From contig JBCAML010000006.1 in assembly GCA_038503075.1 (NCBI GenBank), positions 620,001-684,000 on the forward strand: 64,000 nucleotides of DNA, in the 5' to 3' direction. Every line of letters begins with the position of its first letter. Position 1 is the first letter of the stretch. Positions 12,317-24,900 of this stretch are shown piece after piece. The notes under the pieces are model-generated. The model did not search any database, was not told the DNA's origin, and saw nothing but the letters and a program-made list of their open reading frames with translations. The stretch comes from Gyromitra esculenta (taxonomy: Eukaryota; Ascomycota; Pezizomycetes; Pezizales; Discinaceae). Both the position numbers and the translations under genes were made by a program.

Positions 12317-12724
12317 CTAGCTTATACATTTATACCAATCCGGGCCCACGACTGCCAAAGAACAACACGGAGGATTCGACAGAGTGGTCCTTGTCCTCTT
12401 CGCCACAGCTCTACCAACAGCGCCATACTTCTCAGCCATCATCCGCTCCTTCTCGTCTTGCCTTCCCCCGCGTCAGCCGACCAACAGTATGTCTCGCGAG
12501 ACGAAAACGAACCTCCTAACATGCTCTTCAAACCTCTGCTGGTTCAACGCTCTTATCTCCTCGAGTGACATTGCCTTGAACGCCCGTATGTCGTCGATTT
12601 CCTTTTTGATTTTGGACCCGAGACGCTTCAGCGGGTTCGTGGCCGGAGACGCCCCAAGCCCTGCCGGTGAAGGGTGAGAGGAGCCGTCGCTCGCCAGAAG
12701 ATTTGTTGTTGAATCTGTATTCAT
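12317..12724 (-). CDS. Small two-exon protein of unknown function
   Basis: On the minus strand, exons 12724-12513 and 12461-12317 give 118 residues. The 51-bp intron has 5' GTTCGT, a CGGCTGACG branch site and 3' GGAAG, and the reading frame runs through cleanly. The N-terminus is Ser/Thr-rich. It is followed by a basic, probably helical segment containing KRLGSKIKKEIDD and LNQQRFEEHVRR, then EKERMMAEKYGAVGRAVAKR across the exon junction. This charged helical pattern looks like a real small fungal protein, but I do not recognise a family. It is transcribed away from the Mmc1-like gene, about 0.9 kb between the start codons. The last ~20 residues are less protein-like, so the end may be mis-spliced. 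Confidence 0.5.
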
Positions 12725-13600
12725 GGTGTTCTGTGGGGAGCCCTGAATGAGTCTTGGTCCGTGATCAGATGGGGTTGATTATTATTATTTTTGAATGGGG
12801 TCTTCCGACAGTGATTCCGATGATTGAGCTCTCGGGTTGGTCTGATATTAAGGCGAAGATAACAAACGTGGGGTTTCCTTTCCTCGGCGATCACCAGATG
12901 GCATCCGCAATAGGAAGCTACACATGTGTAGCATACACGTACTGTACATACATATGTCTTTAACAAGGATGGGGTTACACGATACTTGGCCTGTGCAATC
13001 CAACTCACCTAAGCTGCCGAAGACAGCTGCCTTCAAAACACCCTTCTGCGCCTTCGGGGTAATTCAAATCACTTTCGCCAGGGCTTGTTTAAGGACTACA
13101 CTATAGTCATCGTTCTGCCTTCACTTGCTGAAAGCGTGGGCTGTGTGTGCGGATCTCGAGTGACACATCGTGACCACACTTATGTATTTACAATAAGCAC
13201 ATAGCATTGGGTAGACTACGTTGGCCTTTATCTTGATAGATATCACCATCCAGCGTGTCTCAAAATCTCCATGATAACCACCACCCGAAACGATACAGCA
13301 ATCCACCCCCCAACAGAAGCCACCACGATGCTAAGTTGAGACAAAGGAAAGTTCACGCAGTTCCATAGGCTGAAACTCTCCCAGCGACCTCTCGAGCACA
13401 GTGCCCCACATGTGGATACGTGAAGATACATGGAGACGTAGACAGAACAGCAGCAAAACCAGAGGGCTTGGCTTGGCCATGTCGTTCCACAACGTCATTC
13501 CCAGCATCTTAGAGAAAAAGATCGGGCCTACAGCATGGTGCTTGGTGTTTGAGCTTCCCATCCTCCAACTACACCCATCCTCTCCGAGAACCCTAATCCA
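12725..13600. other. Divergent promoter region
   Basis: Spacer between the start codons of the small minus-strand gene and the Mmc1-like plus-strand gene, so it must hold both promoters. No open frame here is convincing. No single motif stands out. Confidence 0.5.
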
Positions 13601-15690
13601 ATGCCACCAATATCCCGCCCCCTGGGCTTGCTCAGAGCTCGCTCCCCATCTCTCTGTTTGTTCTGCCGGTCTCGTCCCCCACCTCGCTCCCTCTTCGCTT
13701 TCTCGACTGCCTCACAAAACTTCTCGATATCATCTACTAGCATCAAGGCAGTACATCCTCCTGCAGTCGAGGATGGGAAGTCGGCCGTTGCGGATAGGTT
13801 AGGGCAATTGGCTCGTGCAGGGCTCGCAGGTGAGGCGAGGGTAAGGCTGGCAGTGCGGGGCTTGGAGGGGCAGGATGCGGGGGTTAGGGTTGCTGGTCAG
13901 TTTTGTTTTCTTTTTTCAGTTTTTCGATTCCTTTTCCCAGGAATTGGAGATCATGGCTGATATTCTGGATTAGTTCTTGGACGCTCTGGGTCGGAGGGAA
14001 GACTTGTTGCAGCGTTACTGGCGGATCCGTTATCGATGGAGCCTGAGGAAGAGAAACAATGGATAAAGGATTTACTTCTGTGGTCTGCATCTCTACGGGA
14101 AGGGAAGAAGGGAGGATTATTAATTCGGTATGTTTTCAGCTCTTCAGGGATGTCCTTAACTTCCGATTCCTGGGTTTCTTTTTTTCATCAGGAATCCAAA
14201 GGTTGAGCTCGCCCTCCCCCCCCCAATTCTTCAGCTCACTAACTTCTAACTCTAGCTACGGGCCACCTTCCCCGATCACAACTCCTCCCGGTTCCCCGAT
14301 CTCTCTCTTATCTGTTCCCTCCCCGTTGCTAAAATCTTCAGCTCTAGAAATACTCCTTGCGCCTCTTCCCTCCTCCCCTGAAGACCTTTCTGTCATTACT
14401 CTCCAAGCCACAGAGATCCCCGGTGCACGCATAATAGAATACCCGGTCCATAAAACTATCTTTTGGGCCGGCGAAGGTCCAGCCGGCCTGTCGACGCTCC
14501 TGAGCCAATCCTGCACGAATACTGGCCCCGTGCTAAAAGCACTCTCTCTACCCGGCCTCAGTACAACTGCAGCTCCGGAGGAGGCTGACGTCAAGATCAT
14601 TGATCTCACGATCGCTGAAGACACCATTACCCAACCTCAAACATCAATTCAGAATGCGACTACTCTTGAGCACGAGTGGATCCAAGGTGGTCTGGAGACG
14701 ATCAAGCGATGGATCGTGTCGGGAACCTCGAAAGGCCCTGCAGGACCAGGTGTCAAGCCAGCTATAATGGCGCTTGTATCGTCGATTATCTCCGAAGCGG
14801 AATCATTGATCCGTCGAGAAGAAGCGAGTATCGTGGCAGTGAAGAAGACGCTTGAGGACCGGGTCACTTCTACGTCATCACTCGCGCCAGACAACATGGT
14901 GACACTCTCTCAGGCACTCAAGGAGTGGTCTCAAACTGCACACTCCGAGCTCCAAGAAGAACTCTACACAGCGTTCAAAAGCAAACCATGGGAAGGACTG
15001 GCTTGGTGGAAACTCCTCTGGGCTGCTGATGATGTGACGAGCAATTTGCAGGATATCCTTGCTGTAGGATTCCTTCCAGAGTCTAAGAAAAAATTACTAT
15101 TCCTTGTAGGCCGCTTCTCCGGCGCTGGGTACCACGGAGATGGGAAAGGAAGTTCCCTGTCTTCTATACCGGTCTCGGTGAAAGAGGAACTGGAAAAGAT
15201 CCGTAAACTGGAACAGCCACTGGGTCCAGTTCCAAGGGATAGATATCTTGGAGGAGCGGATTACTATCCGCCACAGGTCTTCAGAGCCATAGATCACATA
15301 CGTTCTGAAGTTATCCCACGACTTCAAATCTCGGCGAATAAGTTGCTCATGCGTGCTTTTTCAGTCTCTACTACCAGCGTTGTAGTTTCGGGATTGCTCT
15401 ACCTATCAGAGATTTCGATCTACTCTTCCTCTAGTGTAGCAGCACTGGGTGTGATGTATAGTGCACGATATCTACAAAAGGAATGGGACAAGGAGAAAAA
15501 ATTGTTTCAAGGCACAGTAGCGGAAAAAGGGAGAATCGCGATTGTTGAGACTGAAAGGTGGGGATGGGAGAGGCTGAGGATGGGGAGGGACCTTGAAGAG
15601 CGGGTAGTAGTTGGGGGCGAGGAATTGAAGAAGATAGAGGAGGGGAAGAAAGCTGTGGAGGATATTAAGAGGATACTAGAGAAATTGTAG
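13601..15690 (+). CDS. Mmc1-like mitochondrial inner-membrane protein
   Basis: Exons 13601-13895, 13974-14127 and 14256-15690 encode 627 residues; introns of 78 and 128 bp restore one frame. Residues 1-35 are rich in Arg, Ser and Leu without acidic residues, a typical mitochondrial presequence. The core has VLGRSGSEGRLVAALLADPL at the exon 1/2 junction, LLIRYGP at the exon 2/3 junction and LSVPSPLL soon after. This pattern matches, from memory, the fungal Mmc1 family of mitochondrial inner-membrane proteins with a degenerate dynamin-like fold. The GRSGSEG loop sits where a P-loop would be but lacks the GKS/T residues. A C-terminal hydrophobic part at about 518-555 could insert in the membrane, followed by a charged coiled-coil-like tail. 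Exon 2 and the LLIRYG junction support the introns. The family call is from recall and is the less certain part; the gene itself is well supported. Confidence 0.75.
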
Positions 15691-16686
15691 GTGGGTTGTA
15701 TCTCCTCGATGCAGTATGTTTTTATTGGAGACACTATTTATTTATTTTTTCCTGTAAGCTTGGATTCATCGTGATTATGACTGGAAAAGATGGGTTGGAT
15801 AGAACCACATAAAAATTGGGAGGCAAGGGCGCAAGGGTGCAAGGCAGCTTGCTTGATGGTACTTCTTTATGGATTGTAAGGTGGAGTAATTCTCCACACC
15901 ACCAATGTAGATAGATACCCTGAAACCTCGCGAATCCCATAATTCCTATAGGGGGCGAATGAAGGGTGGAGTGTATGAGATACGTTTTTTTAATTTTTAT
16001 TTCCTTCCTTTTCCCATCGGTCTGCATGTTTGTCCGTCCACCACGGTTGGTTGGAAGAGGATCCTCGAGATAGAGCCCCGCAAAACCCCACGATTTCCAA
16101 TGCAGTATTAAATATTCGCCGATTTTGTCTGATGCACTCTTCTTGTCAGTCCGATTTCAATCTGCACCAACGGACATGCATGGAGTGTCGAGCGTAAGGT
16201 ACAGATTTTAAGCCTGACGTGCAGCACAGCCAAGACCCGGACCGGTTTAAAACTGGCTGGATCCCCCAAGCCTGGACAGCTCACACGAAGGATCTGCTCA
16301 AGGAGTCTCTTACTGGAAGATGTTCTTCCGATACAGGGAATTCAAGATCTCTGCTTTCAGTTTCAGCGCCTCGACATGCCATACATACATGTACCCTTTC
16401 TACACACCAATTCCTGACCCTGAACAACACAGAATGAAGGGATGAATGTGGATATCCGGGTTTATTCGCCGTGTTCGCTCGTATGTACATACATAAATGT
16501 ACTCATGCTAAGGAGACAGGTACTTCCGGTCACCACTCCCTTCCCTTGTTACTCCGCAGCCTCACGCCAATCGCTCTTGGGCGAAATCGGAGTACCGCGT
16601 GAAGGTTTGTTTAGATTTACGGAACGGGAAGATAACCTGGTCGATGCGTGAGTCAACCAATAGAATACATCTTCGACCCCCATCTA

Positions 16687-16819
16687 CTCGTGCTCTAGCA
16701 TAAGTACCTGAAAATGCCTTTTGGTGGCAACATTTTTTAATTCGTCCCGCAGCAGCGCTTCAAAATATGGTTGGCCAAAGTCTTACGCTTGTTTTCAGGT
16801 ACTTATTCTAGAGCACAAG
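16687..16819. mobile_element. TA-flanked MITE with CTYGTGCTCTAG ends
   Basis: A 133-bp inverted repeat with ends CTCGTGCTCTAGCATAAGTA and, on the other strand, CTTGTGCTCTAGAATAAGTA, continuing as CCTGAAAA on both sides. It is flanked on each side by TA, as expected for Tc1/mariner-type insertion. It has no coding capacity. The first five bases CTTGT are shared with the family at 47033 and 48404. Confidence 0.85.
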
Positions 16820-19800
16820 TAGTGTAGGTTCCCAACCTCATAAACACAGCCCTGTTCCCCAGGTCTCTTCCCTGCGTGCGTGTACTTCACCGTAATTAGC
16901 GGCTTGCATTTCTGGGCAAAGCGATAAAAATCCCAGCCCAACGAAAAGGGCCCCATGAAATTAATTCGTGGATTTTTCTTCTTTTTTTTTTGCACAGAAT
17001 TTTCATGTCACCGATTTGGAATGCCATATCATGGTAGTCCCAATCAATTGGGCTACGGTGACCCGATTCGCGATTCAGACCTGTGATTGCGATTGGGACC
17101 TTCAATTGAACCCCCCCCGGTTGTTGAGATCTCGGCGGCATATAAGCCCAAACTGTGGGCCCCAGTAGGGATAAAAGGCGAGGTTAAAGCTTCTTTTACC
17201 CGTGATAGGTACAACGGAGTGCGCTTCTTCAGCTGAAAATTTGTCGGAAAACACACCACTCCATTTCCCTCGCACCACGTGGGTGAGTAGAGATGCTGTG
17301 CTGGAGAGTTGGATGCCGATCATCTCGACCCGGCTCAACTACAAAACCGCGGTGAAAGGTAATGAGCATTTGACGCGCGCCGCTTGCGCGTTGTCACGGG
17401 GGCGAGCTAGGTGCTTTTGGTTTTTGTCTCGATTCAAAGGGCTGAGGACTGCTTACCTTAGTTCTAAGGTACTCTAAAGGCACTCTGGGGATCCAGCCAG
17501 CTGCCTCATAAGTTCAGCTAGTATATGTTATCATCATCGCATGTCAACGTATGATTTACTTTTTTTTTTCCTTCCCTCTCTGCTCTCCCTATCCTAGGCA
17601 TCGTCCAAACGTGGTGATTCGGGATCAGCTCGTCGGTTACTGCTCGACCTTTACCTCCTTTGTTTTTCTTACCTTACCGTATGTAATGCGCGAAAAGATT
17701 ACCCCGCTGATAACGAACCCGGGAGGTTAATGAATTATGAGAGGGCCACTAGTTATAGATATAATATATATGATCCCGCCATCTATAGGTAATAGCGGCT
17801 CAGCATTCAGTCGAAGTTTTTCGATACTCGTCAATATAGGGCTTAGCCTCGTAATTTTGTTGAAGGGCGATAGATAAAGGCAACTGACGGAAAAAAATGA
17901 GCAAGTGATTTCAGAAAATCTGTTGCCTAGCTGCCTTGTCGAGTCGCTAAATCCTGAGCTGTCACTCTATGATATGTGAACTGTATAACATGCGCACTCG
18001 TATGCTTTTGAGAGAAAAGAAAAACCTGGAGAAACGACGGGTGCAGATCGATGGAACACGTTGGATCGTATGAAACATCGAGAATTAAGTATCCAAGCCC
18101 TCAGCATGGAATACATAGGCTGGGTGAGGAACCCGGGGCGAAGGAAGGGGGACAGGGAGAACATAAAATAAAAGGTACATTAAACTCAGTTTCTTCATCA
18201 CGATTCACTGCACCCCGCACTGAGTCAGAAGCTGCGGTGAGATTCGATACAGAAAACCCCAGGAAAAAAAAAATAACGCGAGGGAAACACGGAGCAGGAT
18301 GTGGAGCAAAGAGCGCCAAGTGTATATGGCTCGCTCTGTCTGCTGCCGGACCGCCGGCGTTGTCCCGCGGCCATGGTTTCTCGCTTTCGATCGTGATACG
18401 TCGTGGGAAACCGCCCAATTGCCACATTGAAAACATGTTTGTTTCTTCCTCTGAGTTGGTTGTTTAAGATGCAATTGAAGCGGCACTTCGGCACCGAAGT
18501 GTCTAATGGCGAGTGCAATGACGCTGGGTAGCGGTGCATAAACCAGCAGTTCTTGGCCAGGTTTCCACGATGAAAGTAACAGAAAACCTGTCTTGGATGC
18601 GGTTACACGAATCAAATTGCCGGTGCCTTGGAAGAGACCATGTACCAGTACTTTCTTATCATACGTTTATATTTTCGAATTTCTTGTTTGTCCATGGTCC
18701 AAATCATCGTGAGCCCCGCAACCTTATCTCGCTCACCCAGCCCAGGGTTTCAGCGCTCGGGCGTAACTTAGTCTCACTTAGGCGAGCTCGGAATTTCCTC
18801 CATGGCTCGGAAAAAATAAAGAAAAAGCCTCGACTGGACAAACGGTGACCCCAAGGCTGAGACAATTTTTCTTCCAGGTGCTGTAGCGTCTCAGAGAAGA
18901 AGAAAAAAAAGGCTCTTCATCTCCGATATGTTGTAGGTGGATATGACCCAATTTCGAAGGGAGATTATCGCCAACAAGCGCACCTACCTTAGCCAGGGGA
19001 TCGGACGGCGGGGATGTGATGATTGGATGGAAATCTGATCCATAGCACGAACAGACGGACAGACGGGGGTGTGTGACAGGAGGCTGAATCGTTCCGTCAT
19101 GTCTGGAGCACGCATCATGTACGAGCACGAGCATGGATGGATGGAGGGGGAGGGATAGGAGGGGAGAGGGAGAAGGGAGAAAAGCATCTCGCCAAACATC
19201 TCGGCGGCATGCCTGCAAGCTGCTGCCTGCCCTGCACGGACGTGAACATGAACATGAACGGAACTGTAAGGCGAGCCACATCACACATTGCCGCGACAAT
19301 ACTTGCAATATCACGACCTTTCCGGATTGGTCAGCATGGCTATGCCTTGTGTTCATACGAATTCTAGAAAGTACATAAAAACAGCGTCCAAACATCGTTC
19401 ATACACAATCCACACCTTAACGTGGACCTAGGCCAACTCAGAAACATCGCGAGTGGCTCGAAAAACAACAGCATTGATTTCATTTCGAGTACAAAAGAAA
19501 AGTAGCTTGAACAGGCTGACAGTCTGCGAAACCGTTATAGGCACGGGAGGTAGAGTAGGTGCCTACATAGGTAGGCAGGTATAATAGGCTGCCTGGTTGG
19601 GTATCTATTTCTCGTCCCCTATCTACTACTCCATTGGCCGATGGCTTCCCCGACTGGGCTCTAGAACCTTGTGGGTTAGTTGGAGCCTCTCGACTCTAAT
19701 GTATGTACTCTAGGTTCCGGTTACCCCGATTGATGATAGGAAAGGTTATCGTAATGTGTGTGAGAGAGACGAGATCTACAGGCTTTGACTACATATGCCA

Positions 19801-20092
19801 GAGATAATGATCAGGGTCTTCCGTTTAACTCGACCCCCACGTGTACTCTACATGTATTTAGCAAGCAAAGAAGGGAATGAATCTAGTATACACATAACTG
19901 AAGTATTATATGTATCTACAGTATGACCCCTGAAGTAGTACGAACGAACTTTACAAATGTCCAGACGAGAGTTCGTTTACCAGAAAAGACAGTGCAAATT
20001 TATCCAATCCCACCTCCACCGCTTGACAGGAGAAAGACAACAAATAAAAGTGTTTAAAACGAATGCTAAGTAGCTGAACACCAGAAGCAAAC

Positions 20093-20120
20093 CCCCCCCC
20101 CAAAAAAAAAAAAAAAAAAA
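20093..20120. repeat. Poly-C/poly-A homopolymer junction
   Basis: A run of about nine C followed directly by about 18 A. No target duplication was found around it, so I do not call it a retroposon tail. Confidence 0.8.
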
Positions 20121-20726
20121 GAGGTGCGCAATGAGGAAAACAATAAAAGCCTATAAACACCCATAAACCCGATTGAACTACCAGCGACCCCTCCCTCGGG
20201 AAAATAAAACCGTCCGATAGACAAAGTAAATAGCCAACGAAGGAAATAGATACAATAGAAGATAGTAATAAAAATGTTACAAATGAGAATATAGTGATAG
20301 ATACTCAAAAATAGTGAGCATCCACGATCCTATCAACCAGGCGATAGATATACAGAAATGAAGAGAGTATTCGTCTCTGGCAAGGATCACACTCCCTGGA
20401 CCGAGCCCCAACGAGCGAATGCAGTAAAAAAAGGGGGAATGTACCTCCCAACCTCCGTACACCAATAAAAAAAAATCAACGACAGTCCGAGTATTAAAAA
20501 CCCCAATAGGAACAAAACTTTTTTCACCCTAAACCAAACAGATAACCAACCCAAACGAATGTCACCAAAGAAAAAAAATAAACGAGGGAAAGAAAACGAA
20601 AAAAGAAAGAGAAGAAAAACGAAAGACAGGCTGTCCGTGTCCTGAGCCCAATCTATGTGTAAAGTAACTTTTTCCTTCATCAACCATCGCCCACCTCATC
20701 CGGTCCCCTCTCGGAGGAGCAGCAAT

Positions 20727-21965
20727 TCACATGTCCGGGTTCGCCACGAACAATCGCACATTGCTCATAGTCATGGTCCTCACAACCTCCTCCTCATTCA
20801 AACTACCCCTCCGCTTCAAAGTGTTATCTCTTCTTGGCATCCCAGAGCTTTGATAGCCATTGTCGTAATGGCTTCGCTGTTCAATTCGACTAGGAGGACT
20901 TGTCGAGCCGGACCGTTTCGTCTTCATCTTTCCGTCTTGCGCAAACTCTGCTATGGACGAAGTTGGCGAGTAGTTTGGTGTACTCCCACTAGAACTTCTG
21001 TGCTGCTGCCCACCACCACCAGTTCCGGTTCCATACATAGAAGACGTCCTGTTAGTGTCTGAGCGAATTGAGGATGTGCGATTTGTTTTCCGGTGATTTG
21101 AATTTAAGGAAGATTTGCCGGATCCTGATCGCCTATTTATTCCTGGCCCATTGATGAAAGTTTCGTCTTCGTCTTCGTCTCCAAGAACCTCGGTGGCCGA
21201 TAATCGGTCAGGTACGCCGCTCGGTAGACTTCCGCCGACGATTCCAGGACCTGTGGTTCCGGCCCAAACTTTCTTGACCGTGGAAGTGACATGATTTGAA
21301 CTCCGTCCCAACTTTCCGCTTCGACCAGCGCTTAACGAAGAAGCTGCAGACCCATTGCCCGAGCCCAGCCCGTGCCCATGGTAACCCGAAGTGAGGAAAG
21401 CCGATGTCGATGATCCAACCACTTCTATCGCAGCGCGAAGCTTCGCGGCTCTCTGGGCAGCCAGAAGGCGGGGGTCTTCGTACTGCGATTTATCGCACCA
21501 AACAGTTGCCTTCTGCCGCCGTAGATAAGTTACATAGGCATTCGACGAGGTTGTTGCTATCGAGCTTGCCGTGTGGGTGCTTCCTGATCGGCGAAGAGTG
21601 ATTGGGACGGTAGGGTCCATTTTTCCTCCGTTGCGCCCGGTGCTTGTATTCGACGAGGAGCCGGAACCCGAACGGCGGTTTAGATATGCCACTGGAGGGT
21701 AGTTGTTGGTATTGCTGTTGGGATTGTACTTCTGGGTGTAATTCGCGGGGTAGCTCTCCGCAGGCAAGGCACCAGAGGAAGAGGTTCGTCGCCTCGCGTG
21801 GGAATACGAGCCTTGCGACGAAGCAGATTGTGGGCCGTATGGATTTGTTGCTGGCGCAAGGTTGGGATTAATACTGAGGTTCTTGCCTGATCCAGGTTGG
21901 TGGTTGCCTGGGCCAAAGGGCTTTCTGTGAGGAAATTGATAGTTAGGAGCGCGGTAGTCGACCAT
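20727..21965 (-). CDS. Ser/Asn/Gly-rich protein with conserved-looking basic core
   Basis: A single open frame of 412 residues on the minus strand starting at a true ATG (21965). The first ~130 residues are rich in Pro, Asn, Ser and Gly and look disordered. A more ordered segment follows: AYVTYLRRQKATVWCDKSQ, then EDPRLLAAQRAAKLRAAIEV. This compact, charged helical block resembles a motif I associate with uncharacterised fungal proteins. The rest is Ser/Thr/Arg-rich and contains GDEDEDETFINGPGINRRSGSG. I cannot assign a function. The long uninterrupted frame and the one well-ordered core argue that it is a real gene. Upstream lies a long CT-rich stretch that is likely promoter and leader. Confidence 0.7.
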   Translation of the reverse strand: MVDYRAPNYQFPHRKPFGPGNHQPGSGKNLSINPNLAPATNPYGPQSASSQGSYSHARRRTSSSGALPAESYPANYTQKYNPNSNTNNYPPVAYLNRRSGSGSSSNTSTGRNGGKMDPTVPITLRRSGSTHTASSIATTSSNAYVTYLRRQKATVWCDKSQYEDPRLLAAQRAAKLRAAIEVVGSSTSAFLTSGYHGHGLGSGNGSAASSLSAGRSGKLGRSSNHVTSTVKKVWAGTTGPGIVGGSLPSGVPDRLSATEVLGDEDEDETFINGPGINRRSGSGKSSLNSNHRKTNRTSSIRSDTNRTSSMYGTGTGGGGQQHRSSSGSTPNYSPTSSIAEFAQDGKMKTKRSGSTSPPSRIEQRSHYDNGYQSSGMPRRDNTLKRRGSLNEEEVVRTMTMSNVRLFVANPDM

Positions 21966-24900
21966 CGCAAGAGAGGAGTTCCGGAATAGGGAGCTTGGTG
22001 CGAAGGTGATGATAAACGTGGGCGCGAAGGAAAGGAGGGGGGGTAGTAAATAGGGTCTAGGGGTGGTCGGGCGGCGGAATGCAGTAGCTCATGCAAAAAG
22101 AGGGATCGAGTGTGGATCTGAGGCTGAAGGGGAATGTGACTTGTGCGAGCTGATGATGTAGCGATAGATACGGGATTTGCGCTGGAACAACAGTCTGACA
22201 TGTCAGTCACTTCTTAAGCATTTCAAAAGAGCCGGCGTATCGGTGGAGCACCGGGGAAATAGAAGGTTTTGCTCCCATCTTGAATCCATAGCTCGAGCGT
22301 GGGGGGGTTGAATATGGGTATTGGAGAGAGAGACTCCTAAATACCTGTAGTATCTTGAAACTTGCCCCTCCCTCCTTGCCTGCCTTCGTTGCCTCACAAA
22401 ACCCAACCCACGCGTTCAGCGTTCGGTACGTGCCGATCTTTCAAGATTGATTATTTAATCTTAATTTCGACAAAATTCCCGGGGAAATCTCGTTTGCTCG
22501 CTTCGGGGGGGATGCCTGCAATCCCACGTTCGAGTTTATCTTTTTGTTATTGTTGTCGTCGTCTTTCGAAAATCAATGCTAGACCGCCGAGAAGTAAATA
22601 TTTAGATCTGGACTTCGATTGATCGTGGAGAAGTCGCTGCGATCCAAATCGTATCCGTTCGGAAGCGAGAGTTTCGAAGTACCTAAATAGGGCCGAGGGG
22701 TGTGCTGTTGGCTATGAACCTGGTTTGTTTTTCTGATTTGGTCCGTATCCTCGGTTCGAGATTAAAATTCGATGCAACGTTTTTTCAAACAGGCTCTTTT
22801 CTTTCTTTCTTCCTTTCTTTTCTCACAGCGTCAGGGAATGTTTTATTATCTGTGTAGGACATGTAGAGGGAGTATGTGACGAGTGATATGTACCTATGGT
22901 GTGGGTCTCGTCTCGTCTCTCCCTCGTGTGTCTTTTCCAACCTGGCGAATTTATCCTGGCGCTTGGAATGACGTTTTCCTCGAAAGATAAATAGAGTGAG
23001 GTTGACAGAGTGAGATATCGGAATTGAATGCCGTGTATTGTAACGTAGGCAATGTATTGTACTGTACTGTACTGTATCGTATTGACGGATGGCGTAGAGT
23101 GGTAGTAAATCGAATTTCCCCTTTCCCCTCTTCTTCCTCCTCTTTCGTAGTATCGTATTCTGTTGTCTTGTCTGTCCGCCTGTCTGTGTGTGAAGTAGGT
23201 AGTATCGTATGTATCTATCGTCTGTGCCTGTGCCTGTCCCGTATCTCGCTTTTCTTCCTCTTTCACTTTCTCACCCGTACCGTACCACCTTGCTGATTTC
23301 ACCCTTCTTCGAGAGCAGATCGCGTATTATTTACCACAACAGCAAGCTATGTACGTACTGTATTGTATCCTGTATGTGGGCCGAACGCGGAGGGGAAAAA
23401 GGTGGCTCCCCTGCAGTTTAAGGCCCAGTCCATTCCACTCACAACTTACACTCACGCTCACACTCACACTCGCTCGCACCTGCACTTTTCTCGTCTCGAG
23501 AAGACGGACAAGGGAGTGGTGATTGGGCCCCGCGGATCGAGATTTAGTACTGAGCTATGATGGGCCCATGACGGCAGATGACGAGCTGCATTTGGGGGGG
23601 TTGCTTTTACACGTTTTTCCTCGTCGTCTCCACATATTTGAGAGTATGTAGGGTTCTCGGACAGGCCTTCTCAGCCTGGGGCTTATACAAGATACAGTAA
23701 CCCTCTCTGTATCTCGTTGTTTTGGTGTTTTCCACAGCGAATCGCAATCTTGCAGCTGTGACAACAAGCGAGACAGGGCAACAGGCAGCAAAAGCACAGA
23801 AACCAAGACACGATGGCTCAACTCCACCAAAGTAGAGTACAGTAAAGCACATGTACCCTGCCCTTCTGTCCTACAGGGACTGGGAGCATGCGCTCGCATC
23901 ATGTAGAGCAAGTGCTCTAGGTTACATGTGTGTATGTAGAGCCCTGTATGTCTGCTCGATTCCGGGAACGGCGTCTGCTTTCTCGGCGGCTCCAATTTGT
24001 TCCTCCCCACTCGCCCCACTTCGCTGCTGCATTCTGCTCTACCGTAGATTCACCAACCCCAACTGGCAGCATCGATGGCTCAACTCCTGGGGTCTTCTAC
24101 CATCAACGTGTACAATATATACATCCTCCCGTATTAAGGAGTGTCCCGTTTGATTGAAGTGTGGTGTATCGTAACGTCGGCGTTCACAGCTTTAGTTACT
24201 GTGACGTATATTACCTGGTGTAGACGAAGCCCTCTACTTTCTCTTTCTCGTCCCTCGCCCCATCCATTCGTGCATTCGTAACCCCCAAATCCATCTTAGC
24301 CATGTCTTCAGCATCATCACCATCATCACCACCACCAGCCGAGGGAAATCCCTGCCGCTTCTCGTGCTCAGCCTGCTTGTCATGCTTATCATCCATCCCC
24401 TGTCCCAAACACGTTATCTACAACAAAACCGAACAGACATCCACCTTGCTGATCCCCCATTTTAGTACCTTGCGCGATCACCGTCACTACCACCAAACCC
24501 CATCTTCTGCGCAACTTTCTTGTTTGGCCTTTCGCAACGAGCAAATTCCTGATCGTGAAACTCATAACCCTCCTCACTATTGACCAGCTCTCAACTTCAA
24601 CTCGCTTACCAAGCTTAGGTCTCTCCTGTCGTTGCAGGCCGCTTCCGGGAATCCGCTTCTTCTTGGCATACAATAGCTTTGAATTTTATCTGAACGCACA
24701 AGCCTAGCACGCTAGCCAGTGGTTTGAAATTGCGATCTCGGTCCGAGAGCAGAGAGGAAGAAGGGGCTGGGGTATCTCCTGTTCATCGCTAGAGACACCA
24801 ACACCCACCGAAATATCCGCCATAATTCATAATGCCTTCGTCATCCTCTCACTTCCGTTGAATGATCAGCTCATCGTTCACCACTTTGAGCTCTAGGGTT

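Larger units (their letters stand above)
15691..20726. other. Five-kilobase gene-free spacer
   Basis: No gene is supportable. It contains one inverted-repeat element (16687-16819), TACATGTA at 16386 and 19849, several poly-T runs (about 16981, 17562), and a C9/A18 homopolymer junction at about 20093-20120. Frames at 18051-18467 (+) and 18778-19395 (-) overlap one another and translate to low-complexity Cys/Ser/Pro sequence. Confidence 0.45.

Noticed and set aside
14128..14255. Shorter intron ending at CATCAG (14191) in the Mmc1-like gene
   Set aside because: That acceptor leads to a stop within about 50 bases; the acceptor at 14255 restores the LLIRYGP motif and the long downstream frame.
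18778..19395. 205-residue open frame on the minus strand
   Set aside because: Other frames are open over the same GC-rich stretch, the translation is Cys/Ser/Pro-rich without ordered segments, and no splice-linked partner exon was found.
20093..20120. Poly-A run as a second retroposon tail
   Set aside because: The bases after the run (GAGGTGCGCAATG) do not recur upstream, so there is no target duplication.
24211..24680. Gene on the minus strand with GYEFHDQEF- and MDDKHDKQ-like blocks
   Set aside because: I tried several splice combinations; the donor and acceptor sites give introns of 20-37 bp or break the frame. Kept only as a low-confidence region.
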